A DNA stretch of 64,000 bases from Sulfuritalea sp. GTDB taxonomy: Bacteria > Pseudomonadota > Gammaproteobacteria > Burkholderiales > Rhodocyclaceae. Positions 1-7,509 of this stretch are shown piece by piece. Positions within the stretch are counted from its first letter, which is position 1. Each line of letters opens with the position of its first letter. The notes under the pieces are model-generated. The model worked only from the letters and a program-made list of their open reading frames with translations, had not been told where the DNA came from and ran no database searches. The position numbers were made by a program, and so were the translations under genes. The DNA lies in NCBI GenBank assembly GCA_023229685.1, contig JALNYT010000002.1, positions 682,001-746,000 on the forward strand. Reading direction: 5' to 3'.

Positions 1-258
1 CTGGCTGCCGAGGTAGAGCAGCGACATGCCGCTGAGCAGGGCCAGGCTGGCGACGGTCATGGAGAAAAAATCCGGGATCGCACCGCGTGCGCTGAGCAGC
101 AGGGTCGAAACAAAGATGATGGCCGGGGCCGCCGTCCATTCGGTCAGGCCCTTGATGGTCGGTGGAAAACTGCGGCGCAGGAAGAACAGCACCACCGACA
201 TCAGTGCGCCCATGAATCCGGTCAGGAAATAGATGGTGCGCGGGTCGAGACTCAGCAT
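1..258 (-). CDS. Membrane protein N-terminus, cut by window edge
   Basis: Only the first 86 codons are visible; the rest lies beyond the left edge. The peptide begins MLSLDPRTIYFLTGFMGALM and shows three hydrophobic stretches (about residues 8-25, 43-57 and 65-85) separated by short polar turns, with RRSF and TEWT in the first turn. This resembles the multi-span N-terminal sensor half of many betaproteobacterial diguanylate cyclases, but no GGDEF domain is in view, so the function is a guess. Its ATG overlaps the trmB stop by 7 bases (ATGCTGA), so it is translationally coupled to the thiS-thiG-trmB operon. Confidence 0.5.
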   Translation of the reverse strand, partial: MLSLDPRTIYFLTGFMGALMSVVLFFLRRSFPPTIKGLTEWTAAPAIIFVSTLLLSARGAIPDFFSMTVASLALLSGMSLLYLGSQ

Positions 259-971
259 GATGCGGGCCTGCGGCGAAACACCACATCCCATACGCCGTGG
301 CCCAGCTTCAAGCCGCGGCTTTCGAATTTCGTCTGCGGCCGGTAGGGCGGCCGCGGGGTGAAGCCACTTGCCATATTCACCAGCAGTGTTTCATTGGAGA
401 GCACTTCCAGCATCTGAACAGCATACTCCTGCCAATCGGTCGCGCAATGCAGGTACCCCTCCGGCGCCAGCCGCGTTGCCAGCAGGCTGACGAACTCGGG
501 CTGGATCAGGCGGCGCTTTTGCTGGCGCTTCTTCGGCCAGGGGTCGGGAAAGAAGATGTGGATCCCGGCAAGCGAGCCCGGCGCGATCATGTCGCGCACT
601 ACCTCCACCGCGTCATGCTGGATCAGGCGCAGGTTGGACAACTCGCGCGTGGTGATTTCCTTGAGCAGGCTGCCGACACCGGGCGTATGCACCTCGATGC
701 CGAGGTAGTCGTTTTGCGGATGTGCGGCGGCAATGGTCGCCGTGGTTTCGCCCATGCCGCAGCCGATTTCGAGAATCCGCGGTGCGCTGCGCGCGAACAC
801 GGCGTCCAGATCGAGCGCGGCCGGCCGATAGGCGATGCCCCAGCGCGGCATGCCTTCCTCGTGGAAGCGCCGCTGGGCATCGGAGACGCGCCCCTGACGC
901 AGGACGAAGCTGCGGATATGGCTGGCGCGACGCGCGGACGCCGCGGTGTCTTCGTCGTCGCTGTCGCTCAT
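252..971 (-). CDS. trmB: tRNA (guanine-N7-)-methyltransferase
   Basis: 239 residues, the usual TrmB length. The enzyme methylates N7 of G46 in the variable loop of tRNAs, using S-adenosylmethionine, in the cytoplasm. The SAM-binding motif EIGCGMGE is at residues 68-75 and the family signature FPDPWPKKR at 141-149. The N-terminal 20 residues are acidic then basic, as is common for TrmB. Its ATG overlaps the stop of the preceding exported-protein gene by 4 bases (ATGA), and its stop overlaps the next gene, so it sits inside a coupled operon that starts at or before thiS. Confidence 0.95.
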   Translation of the reverse strand: MSDSDDEDTAASARRASHIRSFVLRQGRVSDAQRRFHEEGMPRWGIAYRPAALDLDAVFARSAPRILEIGCGMGETTATIAAAHPQNDYLGIEVHTPGVGSLLKEITTRELSNLRLIQHDAVEVVRDMIAPGSLAGIHIFFPDPWPKKRQQKRRLIQPEFVSLLATRLAPEGYLHCATDWQEYAVQMLEVLSNETLLVNMASGFTPRPPYRPQTKFESRGLKLGHGVWDVVFRRRPASC

Positions 972-1564
972 TCGCGGGGAGGGACAGGAGTCGGCGCCGG
1001 CGGTGCGGCGCTCCGGGGCGAGTCCCCTGGCGGGACGGCTGGAGTCGTCGCCTCATTGACCACCGCATCGAGCCCCTCCGTCAGCATCCGGTCGAGTTCG
1101 TAGCGTGGGCGGACGATCGCCGCCGGCAGACTGGCGCACGCCGCATGCAGGGTGATTTCCCCCAGTGCAGGCTCGATGCTGTTGGGGAGGTTCAAGGCGC
1201 GTGACAGATCGGGCCATTCCGCCTCGCCGGCGCGCGAGCCGAAATAATATCGGGCAAGGTCGTGCACGATGGTTTCGATGGTCTTGCCCTGCCTTGCATG
1301 CCAGGTGGCGTAGGCATCCTGTATCGGCATTGAATACTCGGGCAGATCGAGACAGGCCGCGGCCAACAGGGACAGCCCGTGCGCCAGGCCGAACAGGCGC
1401 TGCCGGATCAGTATCTCCGGCTGATCGACGGCATAGCCCTGGCGTCCGGGCATGGCCTCCAGCGCGGGTGGATTTGCTGGCGCAGCACCGCTCGGTGGCG
1501 CATCCTCGGCCTGCGCCGACCCGAGCAGCGCGGCACACAGGACGCCGACGAAAAGGCGCCTCAC
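968..1564 (-). CDS. Exported protein of unknown function
   Basis: I do not recognise the family. The GTG start overlaps the thiG stop (GTGA), and the first residues MRRLFVGVLCAALLGSAQA form a clean Sec signal peptide with cleavage likely before EDAPP, so the 198-residue product should be periplasmic. The mature part is mostly helical in composition with a conserved-looking core (DAYATWHARQGK, ARYYFGSRAGEAEW) and a Pro/Ala-rich tail. The tail is encoded partly by a GTCCC/GGGAC palindrome that recurs inside another gene near the right end of the window. Position between thiG and trmB suggests co-transcription, not shared function. A longer reading of this frame back through thiG is rejected because it would only be the shadow of thiG. 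Confidence 0.7.
   Translation of the reverse strand: MRRLFVGVLCAALLGSAQAEDAPPSGAAPANPPALEAMPGRQGYAVDQPEILIRQRLFGLAHGLSLLAAACLDLPEYSMPIQDAYATWHARQGKTIETIVHDLARYYFGSRAGEAEWPDLSRALNLPNSIEPALGEITLHAACASLPAAIVRPRYELDRMLTEGLDAVVNEATTPAVPPGDSPRSAAPPAPTPVPPRE
1022..1036. repeat. Small palindromic element, copy 1
   Basis: GTCCCCTGGCGGGAC forms a 5-bp perfect stem (GTCCC/GGGAC) around a CTGGC loop, inside the 3' end of the exported-protein gene. Flanking bases (GCGCTCCGGGGCGA upstream) match the flank of a second copy at 63414-63428, so the shared block is about 30 bp in the same orientation. Both copies sit within reading frames without breaking them. Confidence 0.55.
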
Positions 1565-2358
1565 TTGCTGCCGGCGCCGATCAGGCCGCCGCCGGGCGAA
1601 CTGGGCGTCGCCGCGTAATACTTCTTCGGCATGCGCCCGGCCCGATACGCCTCGCGGCCGGCCTCGACCGCCTTCTTCATCGCGCCGGCCATCAGCACCG
1701 GATCCTGCGCGCCGGCAATCGCGGTATTCATCAGCACGCCGTCGCAACCGAGTTCCATCGCAATCGCCGCATCCGACGCGGTGCCGACGCCGGCATCGAC
1801 CAGCACCGGAACCTTGGCCTGCTCGATGATCAGCTTGAGGTTCCACGGATTGAGGATGCCCATGCCGGAGCCGATCAGCGAAGCCAGCGGCATCACGGCG
1901 ACGCAGCCGATGTCTTCCAGCATGCGCGCCTGGATCGGATCGTCGGCGCAATACACCATCACCTGAAAGCCGTCCTTGACCAGCGTGGCGGCCGCCTTCA
2001 GGGTTTCCGGCATGTTGGGGAACAGCGTCTGCGGATCGCCGAGCACCTCGAGCTTGACCAGCGCGTGGCCGTCGAGCAGTTCGCGCGCCAGGCGCAGGGT
2101 GCGCACCGCGTCGTCGGCCGTGTAGCAGCCCGCCGTGTTCGGCAGGATGGTGAACTGCGCGGGCGGCAACACTTCCAGCAGCGAGGGTTGCCCCGGCTCC
2201 TGGCCGATGTTGGTGCGGCGGATGGCGACCGTGACAATCTCGGCACCCGAGGCATCGATGGCGGCGCGCGTCTGGGCGAAGTCCTTGTACTTGCCGGTGC
2301 CGACCAGCAGGCGCGAGCGATAGGTCTTGCCGGCGATGACGAGAGGATCTGGGTTCAT
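1561..2358 (-). CDS. thiG: Thiazole synthase
   Basis: 265 residues, the normal ThiG length. ThiG condenses 1-deoxyxylulose 5-phosphate with dehydroglycine (or iminoglycine) and the ThiS thiocarboxylate to make the thiazole phosphate of thiamin. The Schiff-base lysine is K102 in VKLEVLGD; VGTGKYKDF near the N-terminus, the NTAGCYTADDAV block, ALIGSGMGI-like phosphate loop (LASLIGSGMGILNP) and DAGVGTASDAA are classical. It follows thiS by 24 bases. No thiamin pyrophosphate riboswitch precedes the pair, because thiS begins 9 bases after the upstream ABC permease gene. Confidence 0.96.
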   Translation of the reverse strand: MNPDPLVIAGKTYRSRLLVGTGKYKDFAQTRAAIDASGAEIVTVAIRRTNIGQEPGQPSLLEVLPPAQFTILPNTAGCYTADDAVRTLRLARELLDGHALVKLEVLGDPQTLFPNMPETLKAAATLVKDGFQVMVYCADDPIQARMLEDIGCVAVMPLASLIGSGMGILNPWNLKLIIEQAKVPVLVDAGVGTASDAAIAMELGCDGVLMNTAIAGAQDPVLMAGAMKKAVEAGREAYRAGRMPKKYYAATPSSPGGGLIGAGSK

Positions 2359-2382
2359 GGGTAAGGAATCCTGAAGGAGCGT

Positions 2383-2583
2383 TCAACCGCCGCCGACGGC
2401 GACGACAATTTCGATGCGGTCGCCTGCGGCGAGCAGCGTTTCGGCATGCCGGCTCTTGGCCACGATCTCGCCGTTTCTTTCCACTGCGACGCGCTTGCCG
2501 GCGAGGTTACGCGCCTCGAGCAGAGCGGCCACGGTCATGGGGGCCGGCAACTCCTGCGGCTCGCCGTTGATGATGATGTCCAT
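2383..2583 (-). CDS. thiS: Sulfur carrier protein ThiS
   Basis: 66-residue ubiquitin-fold protein ending in AVGGG, the C-terminal glycine tail that is adenylated by ThiF and converted to a thiocarboxylate for thiazole synthesis. Start MDIIINGEP and core MTVAALLEARNLAGKRVAVERNG match the family. It lies directly upstream of thiG, its partner, and 9 bases downstream of the stop of the ABC transporter permease, so it may be read from the transporter promoter. Confidence 0.94.
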   Translation of the reverse strand: MDIIINGEPQELPAPMTVAALLEARNLAGKRVAVERNGEIVAKSRHAETLLAAGDRIEIVVAVGGG

Positions 2584-2592
2584 GAGTCAATT

Positions 2593-3384
2593 TTACTTCA
2601 GCAGGCGGCGCCGGATCAGTGTCAGGGCAATCCAGAAGGCAATCAGCGCCACCGCCAGCAGGGCCGCAAGGTGACCGGCAATGCCGGCGGGGATCTCGCC
2701 GAACAGCAACGGCCGCACCAGCGCCACGGCATGCGTCAGCGGCAGCCAGGCCGCCACCGCCTGCACCAGGGGCGGCAGTTGGTCGGGCGGGAAAAACACG
2801 CCACAGAGCAGCACCATGGGCGTGATGAACAGGGTGAAGTAGTACATGAAGAAATCGTAGGAGGGCGCCAGCGCGGTGACGATCAGGCCGAGCGCGGCGA
2901 AGGCCAGGCCGGTCAGAAAGATCACCGGCAGCGCCCACAAGGCCAGCGGCGAAGCGACGAAGCCGAGCAGGGTAATGACGACCAGGATGGCCACACCCGA
3001 CAGCGTGGCCTTGGCCGCCGCCCAGAGCAGTTCGCCCGCCATCACGTCCTCCAGCGTGACCGGCGCATTCATGATCGCCTCCCAGGTGCGCTGCACATGC
3101 ATGCGCGAGAAGGCCGAGTACAGCGCCTCGAACGAAGCGGCGTTCATGGTCGAGGCGCACACCGTGCCGCTGGCCAGAAAGGCGATGTAGGACACACCGT
3201 GGATCTGCGGCAGCAGCCCGCCCAGACCGTAGCCGAGGCCGAACAGGTAGATCATCGGATCGGCTAGATTGCCCAGCAGCGAGGGGATCGCCAGCTTTTT
3301 CCAGACCAGGAAATTGCGTCGCCAGACGGCGAAGGCGCGGCTGGAAAGTTGTGGCAGGGGAAGCAGTTGTGCGCTCACGGACAT
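2593..3384 (-). CDS. ABC-2 type transporter permease (NodJ-like)
   Basis: 263 residues with six predicted membrane segments, the size and layout of NodJ-family ABC-2 permeases. The N-terminal segment (RRNFLVWKKLAIPSLLGNLADP) and the long hydrophobic centre fit NodJ. The matching NodI-like ATPase is at 4121-5032 on the same strand, but unusually they are about 740 bases apart with a small secreted-protein gene on the opposite strand between them. Family members export lipo-oligosaccharides or other amphiphiles; the substrate here is unknown. The start lacks a strong ribosome binding site, so it could be displaced by a few codons. Confidence 0.85.
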   Translation of the reverse strand: MSVSAQLLPLPQLSSRAFAVWRRNFLVWKKLAIPSLLGNLADPMIYLFGLGYGLGGLLPQIHGVSYIAFLASGTVCASTMNAASFEALYSAFSRMHVQRTWEAIMNAPVTLEDVMAGELLWAAAKATLSGVAILVVITLLGFVASPLALWALPVIFLTGLAFAALGLIVTALAPSYDFFMYYFTLFITPMVLLCGVFFPPDQLPPLVQAVAAWLPLTHAVALVRPLLFGEIPAGIAGHLAALLAVALIAFWIALTLIRRRLLK

Positions 3385-3657
3385 GCCCGCAAGGGTATTT
3401 CAGGATTCGGGTACGTTTTCCGGAAAGTTTCCGATGTGGCCGGTGCAATGATTCTCATGCGCCACTCTAGCAGGCTGGCAATGTCGTATCAACGCCGCGT
3501 GCCGCTCGAGAGTCGGCTCCGGCAGGACGGCGACCCTTGCCGCCATTACGATCTATCCCAAGGCCGCCGTCTGTGGTCTGCGCCGGCGTTGCCGAAAAGA
3601 CTAAACTGTCGTCATAAGCTTATTGCTTTTCCGACTTGAATCCGCCAAGGAGCCATT

Positions 3658-3987
3658 ATGCGCAGGGCCACGTTGATAGCTTCACTTCTGGGGGCTGCAA
3701 GTTTGAATACGGCCGTTGCCGTCGAGGCCGTCCAGCCCAAGAAGCGCACAACGCTTCCCGTAGTGACCTTTGAGCAGGTGCTCAAGAATATTGCATTCGA
3801 AATTACGGGCTGCAACAGGCTTCACGGCGTCATGACCAAGATCAAATCGGCAACGATGCGGGACAATCTGCTCGACATCAAGGGCGAAGTCAATCTGGCT
3901 TCCATCGACGCGTATCCAATGAAGGCGGCGCCGACAAAGGAGCAACTCAAGTCACTCATCGGGAAGGCGATCTGCGACCCCAACTGA
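3658..3987 (+). CDS. Small secreted protein, family unknown
   Basis: 109 residues. AAGGAG lies 5 bases before the ATG, a good ribosome binding site. MRRATLIASLLGAASLNTAVAVEA is a signal peptide (cleavage near AVA), leaving an approximately 85-residue basic periplasmic protein. It has two cysteines (in TGCNR and AICDPN) that could pair. I recognise no domain. It stands alone on the plus strand between the permease and ATPase genes of a NodIJ-like transporter, both on the minus strand. The 273 bases upstream of it hold no other gene that I can see. Confidence 0.75.
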   Translation: MRRATLIASLLGAASLNTAVAVEAVQPKKRTTLPVVTFEQVLKNIAFEITGCNRLHGVMTKIKSATMRDNLLDIKGEVNLASIDAYPMKAAPTKEQLKSLIGKAICDPN

Positions 3988-4120
3988 CGGGAGCGTTTTC
4001 CCATCGGGTGGAGGAATAGGGCCGGCGGCATCTTCATGCTCGCCGTCTTGCCGGCGCCGACTTTCGTGACACCGCGCCTGACCGGCGCAAATCAACGACC
4101 GTCGGCAGGTCTAAAAGCCT

Positions 4121-5032
4121 TCAATCGCGCAGTTCCCTGCCGGTAAGCTTGAGGAACACGTCTTCCAGGTTCGCCGGCCGGTGCAGGGTGCGCAGGGAGG
4201 GCCACGCGGCGAGATGGGCGAGCAGCGGCGCGGCATCTTCGACATAGCAGAAGGCGGTTTCGCCGCTGACTTCGACACGCCGCGAAAAAGCCTGCGCTTC
4301 GCTCCCGGCCCAGCCGGGCGCATCCTCGCCATAGACTTCGACCACCTGCGCCTCGATGTGGTCGTGGATCAGTTGGCGCGGTGGTCCTTCGGCGACCATC
4401 TTGCCGTCGTCGATGATGGCCAGGCGCTGGCAGAGGCGTTCGGCCTCGTCCATGAAGTGCGTCGTCAGCAGGATGGTCTTGCCCTGGGCCTGGAGGCGTT
4501 TCAGGCGCTCCCAGATGAGGTGGCGCGCCTGCGGGTCGAGCCCGGTGGTGGGTTCGTCGAGCAGCAGCAGTTCGGGGTCGTTGACTAGGGCGCGGGCCAG
4601 CGTCAGGCGCCGCTTCATGCCGCCGGACAGGATGCGAATATTGGCCTTTTCCTTGCCGGCGAGACCGGCGAAATCGAGCAGTTCGGCAACCTTGGGGCGG
4701 ATTGCGGCATCCGCCATGCCGAAGTAGCGGCCATACACGATCAGGTTCTCGGCGGCGGTGAAGTCGGGATCGAGATTGTCGAATTGCGGCACCACGCCGA
4801 TTTTCATGCGTGCTTCGCGGGCCCTTGCCGGCACCGGTTCGCCGACCAGCGTGATCGCGCCCGAATCGGGCGCCGTCAGCCCCAGGCAGCAGCGCAGGGT
4901 GGTGGTCTTACCGGCGCCGTTGGGGCCGAGCAGACCGTAGCACTCGCCGCGCTGCAATTCGAAGTTGAGCCCGGCGACGACTTCGCGTCCGTCATAGGAC
5001 TTGCGCAGCCCGGAAACAATCAGGGGACTCAT
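4121..5032 (-). CDS. ABC transporter ATP-binding protein (NodI-like)
   Basis: 303 residues, typical for NodI-type ATPases. Walker A GPNGAGKT is at residues 36-43, the signature LSGGMKRR at 135-142, Walker B LLLLDEP at 155-161, and the switch histidine in LLTTHFMDEAE follows. The C-terminal roughly 70 residues form the accessory region seen in multidrug/NodI ATPases. It should power the ABC-2 permease at 2593-3384. Twenty bases separate it from the alpha/beta hydrolase gene upstream, so the two are probably co-transcribed. Confidence 0.92.
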   Translation of the reverse strand: MSPLIVSGLRKSYDGREVVAGLNFELQRGECYGLLGPNGAGKTTTLRCCLGLTAPDSGAITLVGEPVPARAREARMKIGVVPQFDNLDPDFTAAENLIVYGRYFGMADAAIRPKVAELLDFAGLAGKEKANIRILSGGMKRRLTLARALVNDPELLLLDEPTTGLDPQARHLIWERLKRLQAQGKTILLTTHFMDEAERLCQRLAIIDDGKMVAEGPPRQLIHDHIEAQVVEVYGEDAPGWAGSEAQAFSRRVEVSGETAFCYVEDAAPLLAHLAAWPSLRTLHRPANLEDVFLKLTGRELRD

Positions 5033-5052
5033 CGATCAGCTATCGCGCGGCG

Positions 5053-5709
5053 CTAGCGCCAAGCGCGATGGATGATGTCGCGGATCAGGTGCAGGCGGCG
5101 GTGGAAGAAATGGTCGGCGCCGGGCACGACGACAATCGGCAGTCCCAGCGGTTCGGCCCAGGCCAGGACGTTGTCGAGGCGCACGGTCTCGTCTGCCGAA
5201 CCGTGGATCACCAGCGTGTCGGGTGGCACCGCTTCGGTTTCGTAGCGGCGCGTTCCTTCGACAAAGCCCGCGGCGGTGCCGACCAGGACCAGCCATTTGG
5301 CAGAATCGCCAGCCGTGGCGAGGCGCTGCGCCAGGCGCGTGGTGACATAGGCGCCAAAGGAAAATCCAGCCAGATAGACGGGCAGCGGCATGCCTGAATC
5401 AGTCGCCAGGGTGGCATACCGGGCGCGGGTCCAGGCGTGCAGCGCCAGCAGGTCTTCGGTCTCGGCATCGCCGTGGTCGTGTTCGCCTTCGGAGGCGCCG
5501 ACGCCGCGAAAATTCGGCCGGAGGGTGATGCAGCCCCGCTCGCGGAAGGCGCGCGCCAGCGTGGTCACCACCTTGTTGTCGGCGGTGCCGCCGAACAGCG
5601 GATGCGGATGGGCAATCAGGGCGATGCCTTGCGGGTTCTCATGGCCCTCGACGAAAACCTCGATCTTGCCGTCCGGCCCGTCGACCAGGATGCGTTCGTG
5701 ACGCGACAC
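5053..5709 (-). CDS. Alpha/beta hydrolase
   Basis: 218-residue single-domain alpha/beta hydrolase. LIAHPHPLFGG near residue 33 is the HPHP oxyanion-region signature of the small CocE/dienelactone-like group widespread in proteobacteria. The nucleophile elbow is GFSFG, an acidic residue follows in HGSADETV and the catalytic histidine is in PGADHFFH. No signal peptide, so cytoplasmic. Substrate unknown. It lies between a (2Fe-2S) ferredoxin gene (11 bases upstream) and the ABC ATPase. Confidence 0.9.
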   Translation of the reverse strand: MSRHERILVDGPDGKIEVFVEGHENPQGIALIAHPHPLFGGTADNKVVTTLARAFRERGCITLRPNFRGVGASEGEHDHGDAETEDLLALHAWTRARYATLATDSGMPLPVYLAGFSFGAYVTTRLAQRLATAGDSAKWLVLVGTAAGFVEGTRRYETEAVPPDTLVIHGSADETVRLDNVLAWAEPLGLPIVVVPGADHFFHRRLHLIRDIIHRAWR

Positions 5710-5720
5710 GGTTCAGTCTT

Positions 5721-6029
5721 TCAGATCTTCAGCCGTTCGACGATACGACCATGCACCAGATGCTGGTCGATGATTTCGTCGATATCTTCCTTGTCCACGT
5801 AGGTGTACCAGACCGCCTCGGGGTAGATGACCATGACCGGCCCTTCTTCGCAACGATCGAGGCAGCCGGCGGCATTGATGCGCACGCTGCCGGGCACCTT
5901 TTTGCCGAGCGCCTTGACCTTGTCCTTGGCGTAGGCGCGCATGTCGCCGGCGCCGTGATTGTTGCAGCAGGTTTCGCCCGTGGCGCGCTGGTTGGTGCAG
6001 AAGAACACATGCTGCGTGAAATGGCTCAT
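5721..6029 (-). CDS. Thioredoxin-fold (2Fe-2S) ferredoxin
   Basis: 102 residues. Cysteines at 11, 21/22, 56 and 60 (FFCTNQ, ETCC, AGCLDRCEEGP) give the C-x9/10-C ... C-x3-C arrangement of thioredoxin-like (2Fe-2S) ferredoxins, also found in NuoE and the Shethna-type family. A cytoplasmic one-electron carrier is expected; the partner enzyme is not evident from its neighbours, a hydrolase downstream and a pyrophosphohydrolase upstream. Confidence 0.92.
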   Translation of the reverse strand: MSHFTQHVFFCTNQRATGETCCNNHGAGDMRAYAKDKVKALGKKVPGSVRINAAGCLDRCEEGPVMVIYPEAVWYTYVDKEDIDEIIDQHLVHGRIVERLKI

Positions 6030-6066
6030 GGGGCGGTGGTTTCTCGAAAAAGCGGGAAGGAAACGA

Positions 6067-6390
6067 TTATAGAGGCGGCGGATATTTGACCGCGTTCTTG
6101 ACGATCTTCTCGCGGGCCGCGGCGATCGGGTCGACGCCGAGCACGTCGGCCAGTTCGGTCAGGTAGATCAGCACATCGGCAATTTCATCGGCGACCTCGG
6201 CGCGCTTTTCCGGGGCCAGGTCCATGCTTTCCTCGGGCGTCGCCCACTGGAAATGCTCGACCAGTTCAGCCGCTTCGACGCTGAGGGCCATGACGAGATT
6301 CTTCGGCGTGTGGAAGCGATGCCAGTCGCGTGCGGTACAGAAGGCCCGCAGCGCATCGCGCAGGGTGGCAAGGTCAGTAATGGAGTGCAT
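6067..6390 (-). CDS. MazG-like nucleotide pyrophosphohydrolase
   Basis: 107 residues of the all-alpha NTP pyrophosphatase superfamily (RS21-C6/dCTPase-like branch). The metal-binding EAAELVEHFQW and EVADEIADVLIYL motifs supply the ExxE and ExxD acidic residues. It probably cleaves non-canonical or dCTP-like nucleotides to monophosphate and pyrophosphate. The start overlaps the end of the VanZ-family gene by 17 bases, implying coupling. Confidence 0.9.
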   Translation of the reverse strand: MHSITDLATLRDALRAFCTARDWHRFHTPKNLVMALSVEAAELVEHFQWATPEESMDLAPEKRAEVADEIADVLIYLTELADVLGVDPIAAAREKIVKNAVKYPPPL

Positions 6391-7444
6391 CGCTTCTTTC
6401 CGGACGGTAGATCATCAGCCAGGGCAGGGCAAGGAATGGCCACAGCGAACAGATCAGTCGCGTGAGGCCGTTGAAATTCAGGAACTGGCCCGGATTCCAG
6501 ATGTGCAGCATGTTGAGCAGATAGGGATTCTCCGGGGCAACATTCACCATGACGGTGGCGAACAGCAGCGCGAGCGCCGCTACCGCGCGTTGCAGCGGAA
6601 AGACCAGGAAAGAGGCGCCCCACCACAACGCCAGCCCGATGCCAAGGCCGAGACTGTTGCCCGGGGTGATCCACGCCACGGCTGCCGCCGGCCCTATCAG
6701 CAGCGCATGCGCAAGGGTCTTGATCAGCAGGGCGGCCAGCAACAGGCCGCCGGTGAGCACGCGGGCCTGGCGGCGCAGCAGCAGTGTGGCGATCAAGCCC
6801 GCCGCCAGCAGACCGGAAGCAGCGATGGCGGTTTCGAGGCTGACAAAACGCTCCGCGAGGAAAGGCTGTACCGGCGGCAGGTCGAGCATCTGGCGCAGAT
6901 TGCCGCTGCCAAAGAGCAGCGTTTCGGGCGACAACTGGGTCATCAGCCAGGCGGCGATCAGCATGACGCCGACGTCCACGCCATACGCGCGCATCATGAT
7001 CCGCCGCCGCCAGCGCGCGAGGCGTCCGTCATCCAGCGCGCGCACGCCCCAGCGCGCACCGATCAGGCCTCCCAGCAGGGCGCCGGCCGCATTGCAGCCC
7101 AGATCCAGATTGGAGGGCACCCGACTGGGCAGGTAGTTCTGCAGCAGTTCCATGGTGAAGCTCAATCCACCGCCGAGCAAGGCGGCCACCAGCCACGCCG
7201 CTAGCGGCGCCAGGCGGCGGCGCAGTGCGGCCGTGCAGAAAAAGCCGAAAGGCAGGTAGGCGACGACATTGGTCGCCAGATCGAAGCCGGTCCAGTAACG
7301 CGGCCATGCGGCGCCGATAAAGGCGAGCGGATCGCCCCCGCTGTCGCGCCAGCCCGTCATCGGATACAAACTCGCATAGATGATCAGCAGCACATAGCCG
7401 CTGGTCAGGTAGAGGGTCAGATGGGTGCGTTCGCGGTTTGACAC
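6374..7444 (-). CDS. VanZ-family integral membrane protein
   Basis: About 356 residues with roughly nine hydrophobic segments. The N-terminal 130 residues carry the VanZ-like core (YASLYPMTGWR, FDLATNVVAYLPFGFF, MELLQNYLPSRVPSNLDLGCNAAGALLG), followed by a second membrane half with no recognised domain. VanZ proteins are linked to glycopeptide resistance and envelope functions, but most members are uncharacterised. I chose a GTG start preceded at 3 bases by GAGG; an alternative GTG lies eight codons upstream. Longer readings into the protease gene are rejected as shadow. Confidence 0.82.
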   Translation of the reverse strand: MSNRERTHLTLYLTSGYVLLIIYASLYPMTGWRDSGGDPLAFIGAAWPRYWTGFDLATNVVAYLPFGFFCTAALRRRLAPLAAWLVAALLGGGLSFTMELLQNYLPSRVPSNLDLGCNAAGALLGGLIGARWGVRALDDGRLARWRRRIMMRAYGVDVGVMLIAAWLMTQLSPETLLFGSGNLRQMLDLPPVQPFLAERFVSLETAIAASGLLAAGLIATLLLRRQARVLTGGLLLAALLIKTLAHALLIGPAAAVAWITPGNSLGLGIGLALWWGASFLVFPLQRAVAALALLFATVMVNVAPENPYLLNMLHIWNPGQFLNFNGLTRLICSLWPFLALPWLMIYRPERSDALHY

Positions 7445-7509
7445 AGCCCTCGATTCTGCCGACTTCACCGCCGCGGGACAAGGCCGCAGCGAATTGCTTT
7501 GCTCTGGCG

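Noticed and set aside
1565..2386. Upstream extension of the exported-protein frame through thiG
   Set aside because: The extension is thiG read in the wrong frame; the GTG at 1562-1564 gives a proper signal peptide and stop-start overlap.
2359..2600. TPP riboswitch ahead of thiS-thiG
   Set aside because: Only 9 bases separate the permease stop from thiS, and 24 bases separate thiS from thiG; there is no room for the fold.
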